Made by a program: the position numbers and the translations under genes
Origin: Flavobacteriales bacterium UBA2798
GTDB taxonomy: Bacteria; Bacteroidota; Bacteroidia; Flavobacteriales_D; UBA2798
DNA length: 13,827 nucleotides
Assembly (NCBI GenBank): GCA_002351955.1
Contig: DEHO01000041.1
Coordinates: forward strand, 48,660 to 62,486
Reading direction: 5' to 3'
In this document: in pieces, positions 1 to 7,586 of the stretch
How positions within the stretch are numbered: the stretch's first letter is position 1
How the letters are laid out: each line of letters starts with the position of its first letter
Notes under the pieces: model-generated
Databases searched by the model: none
What the model was told of the DNA's origin: nothing
What the model saw: the letters and a program-made list of their open reading frames with translations, nothing else

Positions 1-290
1 GGCTCCGGCTGCAAAAGCACCTGCAAAGCCTGTAAAAAAGGCGGCTCCTGTAGCTAAAACTCCTGCAAAGGCGGCTCCGACTCCCAAAAAACCGGAAGCA
101 AAAAAACCAGAACCTCAAAAAGCAGCTCCGGCTGCTAAACCGGCTCCGGCTGCAAAAGCACCTGTGGCTAAACCGGCTGAGTCTGCAAAACCGGCAGCTA
201 AACAAGATGCGCCTGCAAAGCCTGTTGCCCCTGCTCCAAAAGCAGCTTCAAAGCCTGCTCCACCGGCAAAACCTCTTCCAAAAAAACATA
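1..290 (+). repeat. Ala/Pro/Lys-coding low-complexity tract with 23-bp direct repeat
   Basis: The DNA coding for the N-terminal tail is internally repetitive. The 23 bases at 1-23 recur exactly at 142-164, a period of 141 bp (47 codons), and the units GCTCCGGCTGC and AAACCGGCT recur between and after them. In-frame repetition like this is a plausible substrate for slippage or recombination, so tail length may vary between strains. Confidence 0.75.
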
Positions 291-799
291 ATCCTACTTC
301 AAAAGAGATTCGCATTACTCCAACCGGAGACACGGTAATGACCGTTAACGGTGGAATCTCCATTCCGCTTTATACCAAGCCGCAAAAACCTGCTGTTGTG
401 GTAAATAAAAAACCGGCTGAAGTAGATACCCGTACCCGCTTCTCTGATGCTGAACTCCAGGAGTTCCGTGAGATCATCCTCAAAAAACTTGATGAAGCAC
501 GTCGCGACCTTGAACTGTTGCGCGGATCATTGAGCCATACTGATGACCACGGTACCGACGATACCTCTCCTACATTTAAAATGATGGAAGATGGTTCGGA
601 GACACTCTCCCGTGAAGAAACAGCTCAACTTGCCGGACGTCAGGAGAAATTCATTTCTGCTCTTGAAAGTGCTTTGGTACGTATCGAGAACAAAACCTAC
701 GGAATCTGCCGCGTTACAGGTAAGCTGATCTCTAAAGATCGTCTTCGTCTGGTGCCTCATACTACGCTGAGCATCGAAGCTAAGAACCTGCAGAATTAA
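1..799 (+). CDS. TraR/DksA-family regulator, zinc-less, with Ala/Pro/Lys-rich N-terminal tail (5' partial)
   Basis: The frame is open to the left edge (first full codon at 2), so the true start lies outside; 265 residues are visible. The first ~96 are almost only Ala, Pro and Lys, resembling histone-H1-type basic tails. A linker of ~45 residues follows, then a DksA-like domain from about 430: an N-terminal helix (FSDAELQEF), a coiled-coil segment with an acidic tip (HTDDHGTDDTSPTF), and a C-terminal part with YGICRVTGKLISKDRL. DksA relatives bind the RNA polymerase secondary channel and adjust transcription. The usual four-cysteine zinc site is absent: only one Cys remains (707-709) and the second pair is replaced by PHTTLSIEAKN. 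As I recall, such zinc-less forms are common in Bacteroidota. It ends 7 bp before lspA, so co-transcription is likely. In related genomes ileS often lies upstream, which cannot be tested here. The family call is firm; the role of the tail is unknown. Confidence 0.87.
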   Translation, partial: APAAKAPAKPVKKAAPVAKTPAKAAPTPKKPEAKKPEPQKAAPAAKPAPAAKAPVAKPAESAKPAAKQDAPAKPVAPAPKAASKPAPPAKPLPKKHNPTSKEIRITPTGDTVMTVNGGISIPLYTKPQKPAVVVNKKPAEVDTRTRFSDAELQEFREIILKKLDEARRDLELLRGSLSHTDDHGTDDTSPTFKMMEDGSETLSREETAQLAGRQEKFISALESALVRIENKTYGICRVTGKLISKDRLRLVPHTTLSIEAKNLQN

Positions 800-806
800 T
801 AGCGCT

Positions 807-1511
807 TTGTTACGGTCGCGGACATCACTCGCTGTCCTTACTATTCTTGTGGTCCTTTTGCTGGACCAATGGCTGAAGATCTGGGTAAAAACCCACATGA
901 TCCTTGGTGAATCCATCCATATTACGGATTGGTTCCAAATTCTCTTTACCGAGAATCCGGGGATGGCATTTGGGATGCAACCCGGTGGCGAAGGAAGTTA
1001 TTGGGGCAAACTCTTTCTCTCTGTTTTCCGATTAATCGCCTGCTTCTTTATTGGTTGGTACATCCTCACCCTCATCCGGAAAAACGAAAGAAAACTGCTC
1101 ATCTTCAGTATGGCGCTCATTTGGGCCGGTGCATTCGGAAACATTATCGATTCCATGTTCTACGGCATCTTATTTTCCGACAGCTTTCTCTTTCCTGCCG
1201 AATTTCTACCTGCTGATGGTGGATATGCCGGTTTCCTGCATGGTTATGTGGTGGATATGTTCTATTTCCCACTCTTCACCGGACACTTTCCGGAATGGTT
1301 TCCGTTTTGGGGTGGACAGGAGTTTCTCTTCTTCCGACCGATCTTTAACCTCGCAGATGCATCCATCAGTATCGGTGTGGTGATTCTGATTATCCGGCAG
1401 AAAACATTCTTCGGACAGCATGCCAAAAAGAAGCACAAAGAGGAAGCCGAAGAAAATCAGGAAACGGTAAATGAAACCCCTGCGCAGGATGCCTCTGTCA
1501 GCGCCGAATAG
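807..1511 (+). CDS. lspA: Lipoprotein signal peptidase (signal peptidase II)
   Basis: This inner-membrane aspartic protease cleaves the signal peptide of diacylglyceryl-modified prolipoproteins. It has 234 residues, longer than the ~165 of the E. coli enzyme. Visible motifs are DQWLKIWVK (D20), ENPGMAFGM (49-57), GAFGNIIDS with catalytic Asp near 115, and FNLADASISIG with catalytic Asp near 184. The extra length comes from a ~45-residue aromatic-rich insert between the two Asp motifs and a ~34-residue charged C-terminal tail. Ser follows the first catalytic Asp where many homologues have Arg. The chosen start is TTG at 807: the frame has a stop at 768-770 and no ATG before the first membrane helix. 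No Shine-Dalgarno sequence is evident. It follows the DksA-like gene by 7 bp, so an operon is likely, and its 3' end overlaps the convergent gene by 14 bp. Confidence 0.95.
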   Translation: MLRSRTSLAVLTILVVLLLDQWLKIWVKTHMILGESIHITDWFQILFTENPGMAFGMQPGGEGSYWGKLFLSVFRLIACFFIGWYILTLIRKNERKLLIFSMALIWAGAFGNIIDSMFYGILFSDSFLFPAEFLPADGGYAGFLHGYVVDMFYFPLFTGHFPEWFPFWGGQEFLFFRPIFNLADASISIGVVILIIRQKTFFGQHAKKKHKEEAEENQETVNETPAQDASVSAE

Positions 1512-2181
1512 AAACAGGAATGTTCTTGTCCTTCGCCATCAATTCAAGATGGTGAAAAAAAGCTTCACGCTCTTTCTCCTCTGTTAAATAGCGAAATACC
1601 GAACGTATATCATTTTCGTTATACACGAAATACAACTCGTCGTATTTACTGTCTATTGAGCGTAATCCGCCAAAGGAAAAAATCTGCAGGCCGCCATTAT
1701 GAATAACTAAAGCATTAGGTGTTAATGCTGCGCGGAATAGTTTTTTGCTGCGACAAACAACAAAATAAATCAGTTTCTCCAGTGCAGAAACCACCACAAC
1801 CACACCTGCAAGATAACTATGTGTATCGGCTATCATTAAGAATCCGCCACACAATAATGCCAGAGGAATTCCGATTCCAAATGTCATTCCGCTCCAACGC
1901 AAGGCCTGCGAGCCGAGTACTGCATTATGAAGGATCTTTTCGTTTTTTTCGGCACGCAGGAAAAAAAGCAATCCGGAATACCTGTCCACAACATTCACCA
2001 AATAAGCTCCGAGCACAAGTCCGAATATCACTTTGAAAAATACATCGGTCCAGCGATTTGGGTCGCCGGTATACACAAACTCTCCGCTTCCTATCGGTTG
2101 ACCCGAAAACCACAAATACAGGGCATACACCACACCGATTAATAATGCAGGGTAAAAAATAAGGTTGGAGAGTCGTTTCAT
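1498..2181 (-). CDS. Hypothetical four-helix membrane protein
   Basis: I do not recognise this 227-residue protein. From the ATG at 2181 (MKRLSNL) it has four hydrophobic segments at about residues 7-25, 46-65, 96-118 and 122-142, the third and fourth separated by only a few residues. A soluble C-terminal part of ~75 residues follows, containing LTPNALVIHNGGLQIFSFG and YDELYFVYNEND. Short beta-rich strands after paired helices recall bacterial PH-like membrane proteins, but this is a guess from pattern only. A TTG at 2208 would add nine residues; the ATG is preferred because hydrophobic sequence starts soon after it. A TACTTTTA box at 2186-2193, one base off TAnnTTTG, lies just upstream of the ATG and would give a very short leader. 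It is divergent from the TonB receptor gene and convergent with lspA. Confidence 0.75.
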   Translation of the reverse strand: MKRLSNLIFYPALLIGVVYALYLWFSGQPIGSGEFVYTGDPNRWTDVFFKVIFGLVLGAYLVNVVDRYSGLLFFLRAEKNEKILHNAVLGSQALRWSGMTFGIGIPLALLCGGFLMIADTHSYLAGVVVVVSALEKLIYFVVCRSKKLFRAALTPNALVIHNGGLQIFSFGGLRSIDSKYDELYFVYNENDIRSVFRYLTEEKEREAFFHHLELMAKDKNIPVSIRR

Positions 2182-2312
2182 GCGGTAAAAGTAAGACTGT
2201 GCGCGCAATATTTGCGAAATTGAATAAATTCATCCGTCCAACTGTAAAATTCAATTCTGTAGAGCCCTCAAATAATGTATTCTTGAAGCGTAAAACCCAA
2301 ATCATAAGTACT

Positions 2313-4739
2313 ATGGTTCGTTATTTTTCTCTATTGATGTTTTTCACATTGCTCAGTCTAAATGGAATGGCACAGCCTGTGCAAACCATTCGGGGAAAGG
2401 TGGTTGACAAGGAAACCCAAATGCCATTACCTGGAGCCAATGTGCGCATTTTGGGCGATAGCACCGGAAAGAGCGGGGCATCAACCGATGCTGATGGCAA
2501 ATTCAGAATAGAAGGTGTGCCCGTCGGAAAAAGATCCGTCAAGATCAGTTTTATCGGATATATGGATAAAGTGCTCGACATTGAAGTAAGCTCCGCCAAA
2601 GAAATTGTATTATCCATTGAACTTGAAGAATCGGCAACGACCATTGCTGAGGTGGAAGTGGTTGCGAGACAACGTGGGGAGGTAAACAACGACATGGCAC
2701 TCACCAGCACACGATCATTTGATGTTGCCGAAACCGAACGTTACGCCGGTTCACGTGGCGACCCTGCGCGTATGGCTTCCAACTTTGCAGGTGTACAAGG
2801 TGCAGACGATTCGCGGAACGATATTGTAGTAAGAGGAAACTCGCCATTGGGGGTCCTTTACAAATTCGAAGGTTTTGATCTGCCCAACCCCAATCACTTC
2901 GCTATTGCAGGTTCTGCAGGAGGACCGGTGAGTGTGCTCAACAATAAAGTACTGGCGAATTCTGATTTTTTTACCTCCGCATTTCCTGCTGAATATGGCA
3001 ATTCCACTTCAGCCGTTTTCGATTTGCGCATGCGTCCTGGGAACAACCAAAAACACGAATTCTCCGGTCAGCTCGGATTCCTCGGAACAGAACTCGCTGC
3101 AGAAGGACCCATCAATAAAAAAACCGGTTCCTCGTATATGCTGGTCTACCGCTACTCCACATTGAGTCTTTTCCAATCCTTGGGAATTAGTTTGGGTACC
3201 GATGCCGTTCCGCGCTACCAGGACCTCTCCTTCAAGTTCAATTTCCCAACAAAAAAAGGGGGCAACCTCTCCTTTTTCGGTATTGGAGGTAAATCGCTGA
3301 TCGATATTCTTATTTCCAACCAGACAGCGCCGAAAGCAGATTTTTACGGTGAAGACGATCGCGACCAGTATTTCCGCACACAAATGGGCATGACGGGAAT
3401 AAGCTACACGAAAACCATCAACGAAAAAACATTCATGCGTGTGGGTATTGCACAGGCACACGAACAAAACCGCGCTGAACATTTTTACATCCTTCGTCAC
3501 GTCGATGCTGCCAGCAATCTATTTGTGGTGGACTCCATCTACCAGATCCTGAATTACCGCTTCAGGGTGAGCCGCACAACCGGCATGGTGAGCTTTAACA
3601 CCAAACTTAACAAGCAGCATGTATTGCGCTACGGAATCAACCTCAACATGATTCGGTTTAACATGTGGGATTCTGCAGTAAGTTTTATCGACGATCAGTG
3701 GAAACACCGTTGGCAAAACGATGAATACGGAGTACTCGGACAAGCCTACCTCCAATGGAAATGGCGCCCTAACGAAAAACTGGCAATGACAGCTGGTTTG
3801 CACAGTCAGTTCTTTAGCATCTCGCAAAGTATTTCACCCATTGAGCCGCGAATCGGAATGCGTTATACCATCAACAACAAAAGCGCAGTATTCTTCGGGA
3901 CAGGGCTCCATTCGCAAACACAACCCTATTACACGTATTTCTACCGGTACCAAAATCCGGATGGAAGTCTGAAAGCACCCCACAACAAAGGTATGGGCTT
4001 TACCAAAAGTTTTCATTCTGTTTTGGGATACGATTATGCATTTAATCCCACCATGCGTTTGAAAGCAGAAACCTATTATCAATACCTGTACGAAATACCT
4101 GTTGAGCAAAATCCAAGTTCGTTTTCACTGACCAACATGGGTTCCGGATTTTCCCGATTCTTTCCGGATACATTGGTAAACAAAGGCACCGCACGCAACT
4201 ACGGAGTGGAAGTTACACTTGAAAAATTCTTCAATAAAAGTTTCTTCTTTTTGGTTACCGGTTCTGTTTTCGATGCAAAATACCGCGGTAGCGACGACAC
4301 CCTGCGTAATACCGATTACAATACAAAATATGCAGCTAATTTCCTTTTTGGAAAAGAATTCAGCATCAATAAAAAATCCACCATTGGACTTGGCGCAAAA
4401 TTCACCACCGCAGGCGGCCGCTGGCACGGTTATGTAGATTCTCTGGCCTCTGCAACGAACAACGAGCTTATCTTTCGTAAAGACGGTAACAACTCCATGC
4501 AGTTTCGTCCCTATTACCGTTTCGATTTAAAGATCAATTACAAGATCAACGCAAAAAAGATCACGCATGAAATTGCGCTTGACCTGGTGAATGTACTTGG
4601 AGTACAAAACATTCTCAACCTCACCTTTAATCCCGGTAACACTGCAATACCCTCCGGAAAAAACGATCCGCCACGTTATTCAAGTTTCAATTACCAGCTC
4701 GGATTCCTGCCGTTGTTTTATTATAGAATCGATTTTTAG
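2313..4739 (+). CDS. TonB-dependent outer-membrane receptor with carboxypeptidase-regulatory-like domain
   Basis: This 808-residue protein is probably an outer-membrane channel that imports a ligand using TonB/ExbBD energy. From the ATG at 2313 it starts with a signal peptide (MVRYFSLLMFFTLLSLNGMAQ). A carboxypeptidase-regulatory-like domain follows at about 24-110 (IRGKVVDKETQMPLPGANV, STDADGKFRIEGVPVG), then the plug at about 135-250 with DIVVRGNSPLGVLYKFEGF and FFTSAFPAEYGNSTSAVFDL. The rest alternates in the manner of a beta-barrel and ends in an aromatic strand with terminal Phe (YYRIDF). It is shorter than SusC proteins (~1000 residues) and no SusD lies beside it, so the ligand is unknown. 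An in-frame GTG at 2199 would bury the signal peptide behind 38 residues and was rejected. A weak -7-like TATTCTTG lies at 2279-2286. The T9SS cargo gene follows 82 bp downstream. Confidence 0.93.
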   Translation: MVRYFSLLMFFTLLSLNGMAQPVQTIRGKVVDKETQMPLPGANVRILGDSTGKSGASTDADGKFRIEGVPVGKRSVKISFIGYMDKVLDIEVSSAKEIVLSIELEESATTIAEVEVVARQRGEVNNDMALTSTRSFDVAETERYAGSRGDPARMASNFAGVQGADDSRNDIVVRGNSPLGVLYKFEGFDLPNPNHFAIAGSAGGPVSVLNNKVLANSDFFTSAFPAEYGNSTSAVFDLRMRPGNNQKHEFSGQLGFLGTELAAEGPINKKTGSSYMLVYRYSTLSLFQSLGISLGTDAVPRYQDLSFKFNFPTKKGGNLSFFGIGGKSLIDILISNQTAPKADFYGEDDRDQYFRTQMGMTGISYTKTINEKTFMRVGIAQAHEQNRAEHFYILRHVDAASNLFVVDSIYQILNYRFRVSRTTGMVSFNTKLNKQHVLRYGINLNMIRFNMWDSAVSFIDDQWKHRWQNDEYGVLGQAYLQWKWRPNEKLAMTAGLHSQFFSISQSISPIEPRIGMRYTINNKSAVFFGTGLHSQTQPYYTYFYRYQNPDGSLKAPHNKGMGFTKSFHSVLGYDYAFNPTMRLKAETYYQYLYEIPVEQNPSSFSLTNMGSGFSRFFPDTLVNKGTARNYGVEVTLEKFFNKSFFFLVTGSVFDAKYRGSDDTLRNTDYNTKYAANFLFGKEFSINKKSTIGLGAKFTTAGGRWHGYVDSLASATNNELIFRKDGNNSMQFRPYYRFDLKINYKINAKKITHEIALDLVNVLGVQNILNLTFNPGNTAIPSGKNDPPRYSSFNYQLGFLPLFYYRIDF

Positions 4740-4821
4740 GGTTAGAGATGTAATAAATACGGAATTTTGTATCAAACAACGGTCGCCGTTTAAGCCAGAT
4801 TTCCGAATTTTACAGGAAACG

Positions 4822-6270
4822 ATGATTATGTTGCTTCGAAATTTGCTTGTCTGTTTTTTTTGTGGAACTGCGGTGATTTTTTCAAGCGCAACCCATGCAC
4901 AGATTTGGCTTAGTGAGCCCTTTACGTACCATACTGAGGCGATCCCAAACGGCGACACGCTAATCTATTATGGATATTCAGGCGATTCTTACCGTCTTAC
5001 CTCATTCGAATGGAGCACCGGTCAATACCATCATGCATGGTTGTCTGATTCGGTTCAAAAACTTTTCCCATTGCACTTACTACCCAATGGTGATGTCATT
5101 GCCGCATACGACCGCTTTTATCCTGACACTTTTTTCTATGAAAGTGTGTTTAAGAAATTCTCAGGTGGATCGCTAACCAATACCTACATCATTGCTGATC
5201 CTGCCAACACGTGTAGAATTTTAGCTATCGCGTATACCGATACCAATACTCTCGTTTATCACTCCGCCTGCGGAGGCCAAAATGGCTACGTAATTGCGCT
5301 GGATTCCAATTTTGGCAACCCTGATACTTTGGTTGCAGATCTAACTGCAAATTTCAGTTTACAAATGAGCCGACAGTTAGCGCTCCGTGCTCCGGATGAA
5401 ATTCAGATCACGGGAATACTGCAGCCCTACAGCACTTCCGATTATTCACTTCACCGGTATTCGGTAAACACAAACATACCGCTGGTAATTGAAATGACCT
5501 ACCCGAGCTGGATTCAACAAATTGACCAGAATACAGAGCCCAATTTGTACAATATTAAAAACACGCTAGGTTACAAAAACTTTGATGTTTTTGGCTTCAA
5601 CGCACAATACTTTATCAACTTTTTCAACCAGGAAATGATTGGCGTACTGCAACTGGATGCGGCAGGATTTCCGCAACGCTCCTACACCTATCGCGATCCT
5701 GCAGGACACGATTATATTTTCGCCGATTTATGCAAAACTTCTGATGGAGGATTTTTATTATTGGCCAATCGTGGAGAGAATTCTTCCTTTTATTCTTTTC
5801 CTCCGGGCGAAGGGATTCTTTTGCAAAAGCTCAACGATACACTGGGTTTGGAGTGGTCTCGTTTTTTTCCTGGTCCTGAAGGAAACTCCTTTTTTTCCGG
5901 ATTTTTTATTTTTCCATTTCAAAACGGTTACTGCATCCAAGGCTGGGGAACACCGGATAGAAATTGTCAAAGCTTTTTCCTTCTCCTTGATGAAAACGGG
6001 ATCATTTCTTCGATTGATGAAACTATTCTGTCAGAAAACCTTCTTCTCTTCCCCAACCCCAACAACGGAAGCTTTCAACTAACCTGGCCCCAGGAAAAAA
6101 TTCTAAGTGTAGAAATTTACACCCTCAGCGGCGCGCGTGTACATCAGCAAAACGCATTCGGCAACGAAAGTCTTTCTATTGATCTCAACCTGAGTAACGG
6201 CGTCTATTTCATTCATGCGGTGAATGCAAATGGAAATCGGGTGGTGAAGAAAGTAGTAATTGCGAAGTAA
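4822..6270 (+). CDS. Secreted protein with type IX secretion C-terminal sorting domain
   Basis: The protein has 482 residues. The N-terminus is a signal peptide (MIMLLRNLLVCFFCGTAVIF, ending near THAQ). The C-terminal ~75 residues form a type A T9SS sorting domain: FPNPNNGSFQLTW, VEIYTLSGARVHQ, LSNGVYFIHAV and a final VVKKVVIAK. The expected route is Sec export, then T9SS passage across the outer membrane, removal of the sorting domain and surface attachment or release. The middle has no recognised catalytic domain. Segments such as DLCKTSDGGFLLLAN and NGYCIQGWG resemble strands of the beta-propeller-like cargo frequent in this phylum. Start is ATG 4822, with ATG 4828 as alternative. DTL and similar Asp-Ser/Thr-aliphatic sites occur several times, the type of motif used for O-glycosylation in Bacteroidota. 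It may be co-transcribed with the receptor upstream. Confidence 0.88.
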   Translation: MIMLLRNLLVCFFCGTAVIFSSATHAQIWLSEPFTYHTEAIPNGDTLIYYGYSGDSYRLTSFEWSTGQYHHAWLSDSVQKLFPLHLLPNGDVIAAYDRFYPDTFFYESVFKKFSGGSLTNTYIIADPANTCRILAIAYTDTNTLVYHSACGGQNGYVIALDSNFGNPDTLVADLTANFSLQMSRQLALRAPDEIQITGILQPYSTSDYSLHRYSVNTNIPLVIEMTYPSWIQQIDQNTEPNLYNIKNTLGYKNFDVFGFNAQYFINFFNQEMIGVLQLDAAGFPQRSYTYRDPAGHDYIFADLCKTSDGGFLLLANRGENSSFYSFPPGEGILLQKLNDTLGLEWSRFFPGPEGNSFFSGFFIFPFQNGYCIQGWGTPDRNCQSFFLLLDENGIISSIDETILSENLLLFPNPNNGSFQLTWPQEKILSVEIYTLSGARVHQQNAFGNESLSIDLNLSNGVYFIHAVNANGNRVVKKVVIAK

Positions 6271-7464
6271 TTAATACAGCATTCCGAACATCCAAAGTGG
6301 TATGGCCTTACCGATGGGCCACTCAATATCATCCTTCACGATAAAGGCGGATGGAAGACCACGAACCTGTTTTTCAGTTTTGGATTTGCCTCCTATTTCA
6401 AAGGTAAACTTGTTATCCACCAGAAAATCGCCCTTGGCAACCGCTCTTACCTGGTGGTTTGTTTTAAGTTGTGAAAGGAAAAACGTCTCACGCAGATTGC
6501 CTTTATTAGGTTCTGATTCCGCCAAAGCGAATAGTACCGATGGATTATCCAGGTAAATTTTCTCCGGCTTCTGCAAGACTCCGTCTGTTATTCCCGCAGG
6601 ACGTAACAAGTGAATCAATCGCGCCTGTTCGAGATAATACAGGTATGTATTTAATGTGTTGCGATGAATTCCGGTCTTTGCTGCCAGATCGGTAAGATTG
6701 GGTTTAAAAGGGACTTGCTGCGAAAGGATGTACAACAATTGCAAAAGCTTACCTGAGTTGCGCAGATCAAAATCCTTTACAGCCGACATATCATTCTCAA
6801 TAATCACCCGCACCATTTGTCGAATACGTTGCTGAACCACCATTTCATCCTCCAGAAAAATGGGATAATATCCTATTCGGAGGTAACGTTTAAATGCCTC
6901 AAGCGGATGAAAAAATGTCGGAAATGCAGATCGGTAAATTGATGCATCAGCACAGAGTTGGCCCAAGTCCAAAACAGGAAAAACACCCGCACCGGAAACT
7001 GCCAAAAATTCACGGTAAGACAAGCCCGGCAATTCATACATCAATGCGCGTCGACTTAAATCTGCTTCCTGCCGCGTGATATCCACCACCGAAGAACCTG
7101 TGAACACAATGCGGAGATCAGGATATAGATCGTACAGATTTTTGATTTCCAGCGACCAGTTTGAATACCGATGCACTTCATCAAGCACCAAGATCCTCCC
7201 CCCGTTCAAATAAAATTCCCTTGCCAGTTCACGAAGACTGTGTGTTGTAAAATACAAGTCATCAAGTGTAAAATAAGCGGCTTTGTCTGCAGGCTGATTT
7301 CTCAATTTTAACCATTGCAACAGAAGTGTTGTTTTCCCGGTTCCCCTTGCACCTTTTATCCCAATCAAGCGGTTGTTCCAACGTACTTCCTCTAATAACG
7401 AGCGCTGAAAATCAAGAGAAACTCCCAGTATTAAGGCATTGGAACGGTCGAGTAACTCATTCAT
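6271..7464 (-). CDS. AAA_14/DUF4143-type ATPase
   Basis: The protein has 397 residues from ATG 7464. Residues 38-46 are a Walker A (GARGTGKTT), 91-98 a Walker B (ILVLDEVH), and 121-125 a sensor-like FTGSS; this is the AAA_14 layout. Residues ~256-283 look like a helix-turn-helix (LTDLAAKTGIHRNTLNTYLYYL). The C-terminus (about 325-365) carries ETFFLSQLK, GDFLVDN and FEIGGKSK, as in the DUF4143 domain, which has a PD-(D/E)XK nuclease-like appearance. The family is abundant and patchily distributed in Bacteroidota and archaea, and its cellular role is not established. Its stop codon abuts that of the convergent T9SS gene with no base between. Two matching palindromes flank its likely promoter, and the internal helix-turn-helix makes autoregulation plausible but unproven. 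A TTG at 7470 is a possible alternative start. Confidence 0.9.
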   Translation of the reverse strand: MNELLDRSNALILGVSLDFQRSLLEEVRWNNRLIGIKGARGTGKTTLLLQWLKLRNQPADKAAYFTLDDLYFTTHSLRELAREFYLNGGRILVLDEVHRYSNWSLEIKNLYDLYPDLRIVFTGSSVVDITRQEADLSRRALMYELPGLSYREFLAVSGAGVFPVLDLGQLCADASIYRSAFPTFFHPLEAFKRYLRIGYYPIFLEDEMVVQQRIRQMVRVIIENDMSAVKDFDLRNSGKLLQLLYILSQQVPFKPNLTDLAAKTGIHRNTLNTYLYYLEQARLIHLLRPAGITDGVLQKPEKIYLDNPSVLFALAESEPNKGNLRETFFLSQLKTNHQVRAVAKGDFLVDNKFTFEIGGKSKTEKQVRGLPSAFIVKDDIEWPIGKAIPLWMFGMLY

Positions 7465-7496
7465 ATACAAAAGAATAATTTAGTTTTGCCACAGAA

Positions 7497-7514
7497 TGCA
7501 CTTTCTAAAGTGCA
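7497..7514. promoter_or_regulatory. 18-bp palindrome, proximal copy (putative operator)
   Basis: TGCACTTT-CT-AAAGTGCA is a perfect dyad with 8-bp arms and a 2-bp centre. It sits just downstream of the -7 box of the ATPase gene, near the expected transcription start. The same arms recur at 7529-7546, centre to centre 32 bp away, about three helical turns. The position suits a repressor site. Confidence 0.6.
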
Positions 7515-7541
7515 AAAATAATCAAAAATGCACTTTCCAAA
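7513..7541 (-). promoter_or_regulatory. Putative promoter of the AAA_14 ATPase gene
   Basis: On the minus strand TATTTTTG (7513-7520) matches the Bacteroidota -7 consensus TAnnTTTG exactly. A TTTG at 7538-7541 lies 17 bp upstream as a -33 candidate; a second TTTG at 7545-7548 would give 24 bp. The ATG is 48 bp downstream of the -7 box. The -33 candidate lies inside one palindrome and the -7 box touches the other. Confidence 0.55.
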
Positions 7542-7546
7542 GTGCA
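7529..7546. promoter_or_regulatory. 18-bp palindrome, distal copy (putative operator)
   Basis: TGCACTTT-CC-AAAGTGCA has the same 8-bp arms as the copy at 7497-7514 and differs only in the central dinucleotide. It covers the putative -33 element. Two identical half-site sets on the same DNA face suggest cooperative binding by a dimeric regulator. Confidence 0.6.
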
Positions 7547-7586
7547 AAATCTAAAATCTTACAGCAAAGCCTTGATAATAAATTGG

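Noticed and set aside
115..363. Open frame on the minus strand rich in Gly and Ala
   Set aside because: It is the antisense image of the Ala/Pro/Lys-coding repeat; the composition is forced by the plus-strand codons.
2199..2312. GTG start giving a longer TonB receptor
   Set aside because: It would put 38 residues before a clear signal peptide; ATG 2313 places the signal peptide at the N-terminus.
3009..3500. 163-codon open frame antisense to the TonB receptor gene
   Set aside because: It lies wholly within a well-supported gene and its Cys/His-rich translation has no domain or start context.
4591..4821. 5' extension of the T9SS cargo frame into the receptor gene
   Set aside because: The extension overlaps the receptor coding sequence and precedes a proper signal peptide starting at 4822.
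4740..4821. AACGG-TCG-CCGTT hairpin (4778-4790) as a terminator after the receptor gene
   Set aside because: The stem has only 5 bp and no T-run follows, so it is not convincing.
7490..7550. CRISPR-like array
   Set aside because: There are only two palindromic copies 32 bp apart, no spacers, and no cas genes in the window.
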